Shown here piece by piece: positions 59,904 to 64,000 of a stretch of 64,000 nucleotides of DNA. The stretch spans positions 1-64,000 of the forward strand of contig JACPIQ010000026.1 in the NCBI GenBank assembly GCA_016188005.1. Reading direction: 5' to 3'. A program made the position numbers and the translations under genes. Each line of letters begins with the position of its first letter. Positions within the stretch are counted from its first letter, which is position 1. A model generated the notes under the pieces. It had not been told where the DNA came from. It worked only from the letters and a program-made list of their open reading frames with translations, and did not search any database. Source of the stretch: Candidatus Rokuibacteriota bacterium. GTDB lineage: Bacteria > Methylomirabilota > Methylomirabilia > Rokubacteriales > CSP1-6.

Positions 59904-60023
59904 CGCGCCGTGGGGGACACGGTACCGATCATCGCCGACGGCGGCGTCAGGGACGACAAGGACCTGTTTCTGGCGCTCATCTGCGGGGCCTCCTCGGTGA
60001 TGCTCGGCGACATGTTGTCGACG
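59904..60023 (+). pseudogene. IMP dehydrogenase-like barrel fragment
   Basis: Reads VGDTVPIIADGGVRDDKD and LFLALICGASSVMLGDML, the IMPDH/GMP-reductase phosphate-binding strands. A frameshift follows near the next expected residues, where the neighbouring frame gives VDEVGPP (compare TDE-PG). The catalytic loop and N-terminus are missing. The fragment starts where the transposase remnant ends. Confidence 0.6.
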
Positions 60024-60223
60024 AAGTGGGTCCGCCCGCGACCGCCGAGATCCCGTGGAAGGCCTCGAGTCCGCTACAACGCGTCACGCACCTGAGAGAG
60101 CGAGTACTTGGCGAGTGGCTCCTCCGCTGATCGCAGCATCCGCGCGCCCCCCAGCCTAGCCAGAGAAAATGATGCATCCGCCTCATTGCCGTCGCCGGCC
60201 GCTGCGATCTATCGTTCAACGAC

Positions 60224-60253
60224 TGGAATTATATTTCACTATTTCGGAATAAT
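60224..60253 (+). promoter_or_regulatory. AT-rich island with candidate promoter
   Basis: A strikingly AT-rich tract (about 60215-60256) in GC-rich surroundings. The best pair is TGGAAT (3 of 6), 18 bases, AATAAT (5 of 6), ending 30 bases before the CoA-transferase start; TATATT at 60230-60235 is another -10 candidate. Confidence 0.35.
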
Positions 60254-60282
60254 CTCCGACTGCGGCCGAGGAAGGATTGAGT

Positions 60283-61530
60283 GTGGAAGGTCGTCTGGTA
60301 CCCGTCGCGCCGGCGCCTCGCGAGACTCTCTGGCACGAGCACCGCGGGCCGCTTCGCGGCGTCCGCGTCATCGACGTCACGTCGGTGATAGCGGGGCCGT
60401 TCGCCACCAACCTGCTCGCCGACTTCGGCGCCGAGGTGATCAAGATCGAGCAGCCCGGCGCGGGCGACGCCTGTCGCACCATCGGCCCCTTCGCCCGCGG
60501 CGAGTCGCTTCGGTTCCCCAGCCTCGGACGCAACAAGAAGTGCATCACCCTCAATCTCGGCGACGCCCGTGGCGCCGCGCTCTTCAGACGGCTTTGCGCC
60601 GATGCCGATGTCGTCGTCGAGAACTACCGGCCCGGGGTGATGGAGCGCTGGCGGCTCGGTCCCGACGACCTGCGCACGGTGAACCCGCGCCTGATCTTCG
60701 TGCGCATCTCGGGCTACGGTCAGACGGGCCCCTACCGCGAGAAGGCCGGCTTCGGCACGCCGGCCACCGCGTTCGCCGGGTTGACTTACCTACTCGGGTA
60801 TCCGGATCGGCCGCCGCTCAATGTCCCCATCGCGCTCGCGGACCTGCTGGCGGGCCTCTACGGCGCCCTGGCCACGGTGATGGCGCTCTACTGGCGGGAC
60901 GCGTGCGACGGCGGGGGACAGATGGCCGATGTCTCACTCTACGAGTCGGTCTTCCGACTGCTCGACGCGCTCGTCGCGGAGTACGGGGTTACCGGGCGCG
61001 TGCGCGAGCGCGCTGGCGACACCAGCGGCGCCTCGCCGGCGGGCGTGTACGAGACGGGTGACGGGCGCCACGTCGTGCTCGTGTGCAGCACCGACCGCAC
61101 GTTCAATCGGCTCGCCGAGGCGATCGGGCGTCCAGACATGGTGACCGATCCCCGCTACTCGGTCAATGCTCGCCGCGTGGAGCACCGGAAGGCCGTCGAC
61201 GCGATCGTGAGCGCGTGGCTCAAGGCGCGGCCCCTCGAGGACAGCCAGCGCATTCTCGACGCGGTCGGGTGCCCGTTGAGCCCCGTCTACTCCGTGGCTG
61301 ACATCTTCGCCGACCCCCAGTACCAGGCCCGCGGCGACATCGTCGAGGTGGACCATCCCCGCCTGGGCAAGGTGCCGCTGCCTGGGCTCGTGCCCGTGTT
61401 CTCGCTCACGCCCGGCCGCGTGGTGCACGGGGGGCCGGATCTTGGTACTCACAACGGGGCGGTGCTGGGAGGGCTGCTCGGGCTCGGCGCCGAGGAGATC
61501 GAGTCACTGCGCCAGAAGGGCGTGATCTGA
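60283..61530 (+). CDS. CaiB/BaiF family CoA transferase
   Basis: A 415-residue class III CoA transferase: GVRVIDVTSVIAGPFATNLL, FGAEVIKIEQPGAGDACR, LGRNKKCITLNL, VVVENYRPGVMERW, the catalytic-Asp region IALADLLAGLYGAL, and a C-terminal CPLSPVYSVADIFADPQY. It moves CoA between an acyl-CoA and a free acid. GTG 60283 is chosen because GAGGAAGG is seven bases upstream; TTG 60277 also fits the frame but is too close. It heads a cluster with two hydrolases and a binding protein. Confidence 0.92.
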   Translation: MEGRLVPVAPAPRETLWHEHRGPLRGVRVIDVTSVIAGPFATNLLADFGAEVIKIEQPGAGDACRTIGPFARGESLRFPSLGRNKKCITLNLGDARGAALFRRLCADADVVVENYRPGVMERWRLGPDDLRTVNPRLIFVRISGYGQTGPYREKAGFGTPATAFAGLTYLLGYPDRPPLNVPIALADLLAGLYGALATVMALYWRDACDGGGQMADVSLYESVFRLLDALVAEYGVTGRVRERAGDTSGASPAGVYETGDGRHVVLVCSTDRTFNRLAEAIGRPDMVTDPRYSVNARRVEHRKAVDAIVSAWLKARPLEDSQRILDAVGCPLSPVYSVADIFADPQYQARGDIVEVDHPRLGKVPLPGLVPVFSLTPGRVVHGGPDLGTHNGAVLGGLLGLGAEEIESLRQKGVI

Positions 61531-61575
61531 TGCGGGGCCGAAACGAGTCGAGGTCGTCGCATGAGGAGGGGGACA

Positions 61576-62610
61576 ATGCATACGCTCAGGGTCGTCGTGG
61601 GTTTCGCGCTGGGGCTGGCGGTCACCTCGGGCGCCTATGCGGCCGGAATCGAGATCGCGGAGATCGGGAGCTTCCACGTCGGCGGCCGGCAGGTCACGCT
61701 GTCGGGACTTCCCAAGAGGGAGATCGTGTTCACCCCGGGCTCTCCGCCGTTCGTCGTCGATCCCAACGGCGACTTCGAGGCGGAGCAGATGTACGTGCAG
61801 TACATCCAGCTCACTGCCCCGAGAGCCAAGTATCCCCTCCTCCTGTGGCACGGAGGGGGTCTCACCGGCGTCACGTGGGAGAGCAAGCCCGATGGGCGCC
61901 CGGGATGGCAGATGTTCTTTCTGCGCGCCGGCCACAGCGTGTACGTCTCCGATGCTGTCGAGCGCGGCCGCGCTTCCTGGGCTCGCTACCCGGAGATTTT
62001 CAAGACCGAGCCGTTCTTCCGCACGAAGAAGGAGGCATGGGAGCTGTTCCGGATCGGGCCCAAGGGCTCGTACGCCACCGACCCGGCGAAGCGTGTCGCC
62101 CATCCGGGCCAGCAGTTCCCGACCAGCGCGTTCGACCAGTTCACGAAGCAGGGGGTGCCGCGGTGGGCCACCACCGACGCTGCCACGCAGGTGGCGTACG
62201 ACGCGCTCGTGCAAAAGGTCTGCCCCTGTGTCGTGCTGGTGCACAGTCAGGGCGGCAACTTCGGCTTCAACGCCGCCCTGAAGGCGCCGGAGAAGGTCAA
62301 GGCGGTCGTCGCGATCGAGCCCTCCGGCGCGCCGGACCCGGCGAAGGTCGCCGTCGCGAGCCTCAAGGGCGTACCCCACCTCTTCGTGTGGGGTGACTAC
62401 CTCGACACGCAGGAACTCTGGATGAAGATCATGCCGAACGTGACACGGTACCGTGACGCGCTGCGGACCACCGGAGGCACGGCCGAGTGGCTGGACCTGC
62501 CCAAGGCCGGCATCGCCGGCAACACCCACATGCTGATGATGGACGGCAACTCGGACCAGGTCGCGACGCGCATCCAGGACTGGATGGCGAAGCAGGGATT
62601 GATGAGATGA
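61576..62610 (+). CDS. Secreted alpha/beta hydrolase (esterase-like)
   Basis: A 344-residue protein with signal peptide (VVVGFALGLAVTSGAYAA). The alpha/beta hydrolase core has an oxyanion segment LLLWHGGGLTG, a nucleophile elbow VLVHSQGGNFGF (Ser224) and a C-terminal histidine in GNTHMLMMDGN. It is probably an extracytoplasmic esterase. ATG 61576 follows AGGAGGGGG closely; ATG 61561 is in frame but unsupported. Its stop overlaps the next start (ATGA). Confidence 0.85.
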   Translation: MHTLRVVVGFALGLAVTSGAYAAGIEIAEIGSFHVGGRQVTLSGLPKREIVFTPGSPPFVVDPNGDFEAEQMYVQYIQLTAPRAKYPLLLWHGGGLTGVTWESKPDGRPGWQMFFLRAGHSVYVSDAVERGRASWARYPEIFKTEPFFRTKKEAWELFRIGPKGSYATDPAKRVAHPGQQFPTSAFDQFTKQGVPRWATTDAATQVAYDALVQKVCPCVVLVHSQGGNFGFNAALKAPEKVKAVVAIEPSGAPDPAKVAVASLKGVPHLFVWGDYLDTQELWMKIMPNVTRYRDALRTTGGTAEWLDLPKAGIAGNTHMLMMDGNSDQVATRIQDWMAKQGLMR

Positions 62611-63041
62611 CGACAGAGGCTCCCATGGTCACAACATCCTTCCGGTTCCTCGCCGCCTCGGTGATCCTGACGGCGTCGCTGCTGACGATCCTCGTGTCGG
62701 TGCCGGTGCCCGCGCAGGGCCGACAGGAGGACTACAGGTCGTTGACGGTGCGAACACCCGACGGTCTCACCATCGCCGTGCAGCAATGGGGCAATCCGAG
62801 CGGCCCCGAGATCCTGTTCGTCCACGGCTTCTCCCAGAGCCACCTCTCCTGGGTCAAACAGACGCGCAGCGATCTCGCCCAGGCGTTCCGCGTCATCACG
62901 TACGACACGCGCGGGCACGGTGGATCGGACAAGCCGCTGGGTTCCTTCTACGACAACGTCGGGCACAGTCCGTTCTGGGAAGACCCGGCCCGCTTCAACA
63001 GCGAGCTCGCAGCGTTCGTCCGCGCCAGCGCGAGCCGATAG
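62607..63041 (+). pseudogene. Internally deleted alpha/beta hydrolase
   Basis: A 144-residue frame: signal peptide (about 10-36), then DGLTIAVQQWGNPSGPEILF, VHGFSQSHLSWVKQ, ITYDTRGHGGSDKPL. It then jumps to FYDNVGHSPFWEDPARFN and ELAAFVRA, the C-terminus with the catalytic histidine. The nucleophile elbow and cap, roughly 130-150 residues, are missing with the frame kept. It is coupled to the preceding hydrolase by ATGA. It may be translated but cannot be a normal hydrolase. Confidence 0.7.
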
Positions 63042-63064
63042 GGGTTCTCATCACGGAGGCGATC

Positions 63065-64000
63065 ATGAGTGACGGTATCCAGTGTTCGACGCGCAGGGGT
63101 TTCGTCCGGGGCAGCATCGCTCTGACCGCCGGCGTGGCCCTCGCTCCCGGTCTGGCGCGAGCGCAGGGCAAGCCGCTGGTCACCGGCTCCTTCGGCCCGG
63201 CGATCACGCTCTACGCCCCGTTCATGGTGGTCGAGGTCGAGGGGCTGGCGCGCGCGGAGGGCCTCGACTTCAAGATCGTGGTCACCGACGGCGGCGCCCG
63301 GACGCGCCAGGTCATCGCCGCCGGGCAGGCGAGCCACGCCCACGGGGACGCCAGTCACCCGCTCCAGCTCACCAACCGCGGCAAGCCGACGAAGATCCTG
63401 ATGGGCACCGAGTCGCGCTGCCCGTACGCGAACATCGTGGTCCGCAAGGACCTCTACGACCAGGGCATCACGACGCCCGAGAAGTTCGGCTACTGGAAGC
63501 GGCCGGATGGCAGCAAGCCGGTGATCGCGGCCACGGCGATCGGGTCGGGGACGTGGATGTACGGGAGCTACGTGCTCGAGCGCTACGGCGTGGCCGAGAA
63601 GGTGAACTGGGTGGCCGCGGGCGGCGCCAAGACGATGCTCGGCGGCCTCTCGTCGAAGCAGCTCGACGCGATCGTGGCGAGTCCAGCGATCCAGTTCGAC
63701 GCGGAAGACCGCGGGTGGGGGCGCGTGATCTACGACGTGCGCGATCAGGCCGCGTGGGACCGAGCGTTCGGCGGGCCGATCCCGACGACCGCGGTCTACG
63801 CCCTGGCGTCGACGACCCAGGCCCCCGACGTCACCCAGGCCTTCGTCAATGCCGTCTACCGGGCGATGCAGTGGCTCAAGGCGCACGGCGTCGACGAGAT
63901 CTACGCCCGGGTCGGGGAGAAGTACATGGGCGACCAGAGTCCACAGGCCACCAAGCGTGAGATTGCCTACTTCAAGCAGCTCTGGAAGTACGATGGGATG
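63065..64000 (+). CDS. NMT1/TauA-type ABC transporter substrate-binding protein (3' end outside window)
   Basis: 312 codons are visible and the frame is open at the window end. The N-terminus is a Tat-type signal (TRRGFVRGSIALTAGVALA, twin arginine and Phe), so it is exported folded. The mature part has GSFGPAITLYAPFMVVEVEG, VIAAGQASHAHGDASHPLQL and KPVIAATAIGSGTWMYGSYV, typical of NMT1-like binding proteins for small sulfonates, nitriles or aromatic acids. ATG 63065 has GGAGG upstream. With the CoA transferase and hydrolase it suggests uptake and activation of an organic acid. A truncated relative is at 31990. Confidence 0.85.
   Translation, partial: MSDGIQCSTRRGFVRGSIALTAGVALAPGLARAQGKPLVTGSFGPAITLYAPFMVVEVEGLARAEGLDFKIVVTDGGARTRQVIAAGQASHAHGDASHPLQLTNRGKPTKILMGTESRCPYANIVVRKDLYDQGITTPEKFGYWKRPDGSKPVIAATAIGSGTWMYGSYVLERYGVAEKVNWVAAGGAKTMLGGLSSKQLDAIVASPAIQFDAEDRGWGRVIYDVRDQAAWDRAFGGPIPTTAVYALASTTQAPDVTQAFVNAVYRAMQWLKAHGVDEIYARVGEKYMGDQSPQATKREIAYFKQLWKYDGM

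Overview
The window is about 64 kb of very GC-rich, gene-dense chromosome from a Gram-negative bacterium. Envelope genes show this: a full tolQ-tolR-tolA/tonB-tolB-pal-cpoB run, lgt, an MlaC-like lipid carrier and many lipoproteins. GTG starts and 4-base stop/start overlaps (GTGA or ATGA) are common. Multi-GAF sensors, CaiB-type CoA transferases, NMT1-type binding proteins, thiolase-like/DUF35 pairs and M20 amidohydrolases would fit an uncultured soil or subsurface lineage such as Rokubacteria/Methylomirabilota. That placement is inference from gene style; no rRNA or phylogenetic marker is present to prove it.

Layout. 1-4.8 kb: end of an unknown gene, a free protease-propeptide-like protein and a large secreted subtilase with six cysteine-rich repeats. 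4.9-6.4 kb: an acidic mini-protein, a PuuD-like membrane protein and a convergent cytochrome c lipoprotein. 6.5-12.7 kb: uvrA, a small membrane protein and an MFS transporter in a 4-base-overlap chain, then a thiolase-like/DUF35 pair. 12.7-16.5 kb (minus): a MoxR ATPase, an unknown protein, a VWA/CoxE protein and a DUF3047 protein, with a duplicated 55-bp repeat inside the operon. 16.6-19.2 kb: an M48 protease and a GAF histidine kinase behind a textbook sigma-54 site. 19.3-25.3 kb: two M20 amidohydrolases plus the tail of a third, a VapBC module, and a cupin/ThyX-like/DinB operon. 25.4-33.3 kb: a leaderless lipoprotein, a DapA-family aldolase, a 1,518-residue five-GAF kinase with its NarL-type regulator, a truncated binding protein and a HEPN/MNT pair. 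33.6-40.2 kb: a luciferase-like oxidoreductase, an enolase-like remnant, a dihydroorotate dehydrogenase-like enzyme, a RelBE-type pair, a CgeB-like glycosyltransferase, a threonine synthase-like enzyme and an MlaC-like protein. 40.2-48.8 kb: the lgt/MBL/endonuclease V/DNA methylase operon diverges from the Tol-Pal operon across a back-to-back sigma-70 promoter pair. 48.9-59.3 kb: DUF502, a pteridine-reductase-like SDR, a diacylglycerol kinase remnant, an ETHE1/glyoxalase-like hydrolase, a Gld-type ABC operon and a GGDEF enzyme. 59.3-60.3 kb: an insertion-sequence scar. 60.3-64 kb: a catabolic-looking cluster (CaiB/BaiF CoA transferase, two alpha/beta hydrolases of which one is internally deleted, and an NMT1-type binding protein running off the end).

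Main themes. The regulatory architecture is readable in several places: two sigma-54-like sites, a bidirectional sigma-70 promoter, two probable leaderless promoters and a TA operator palindrome. There is also a striking set of short genes that keep both ends of a known family but have lost the catalytic middle in frame (diacylglycerol kinase, alpha/beta hydrolase, probably an enolase-superfamily enzyme). No CRISPR array, prophage, integrase or complete insertion sequence was seen. The best candidates for undescribed biology are the free propeptide-like partner of the subtilase, the MoxR-X-VWA operon with its coupled repeat peptide, and the split PuuD-like/cytochrome c pair.
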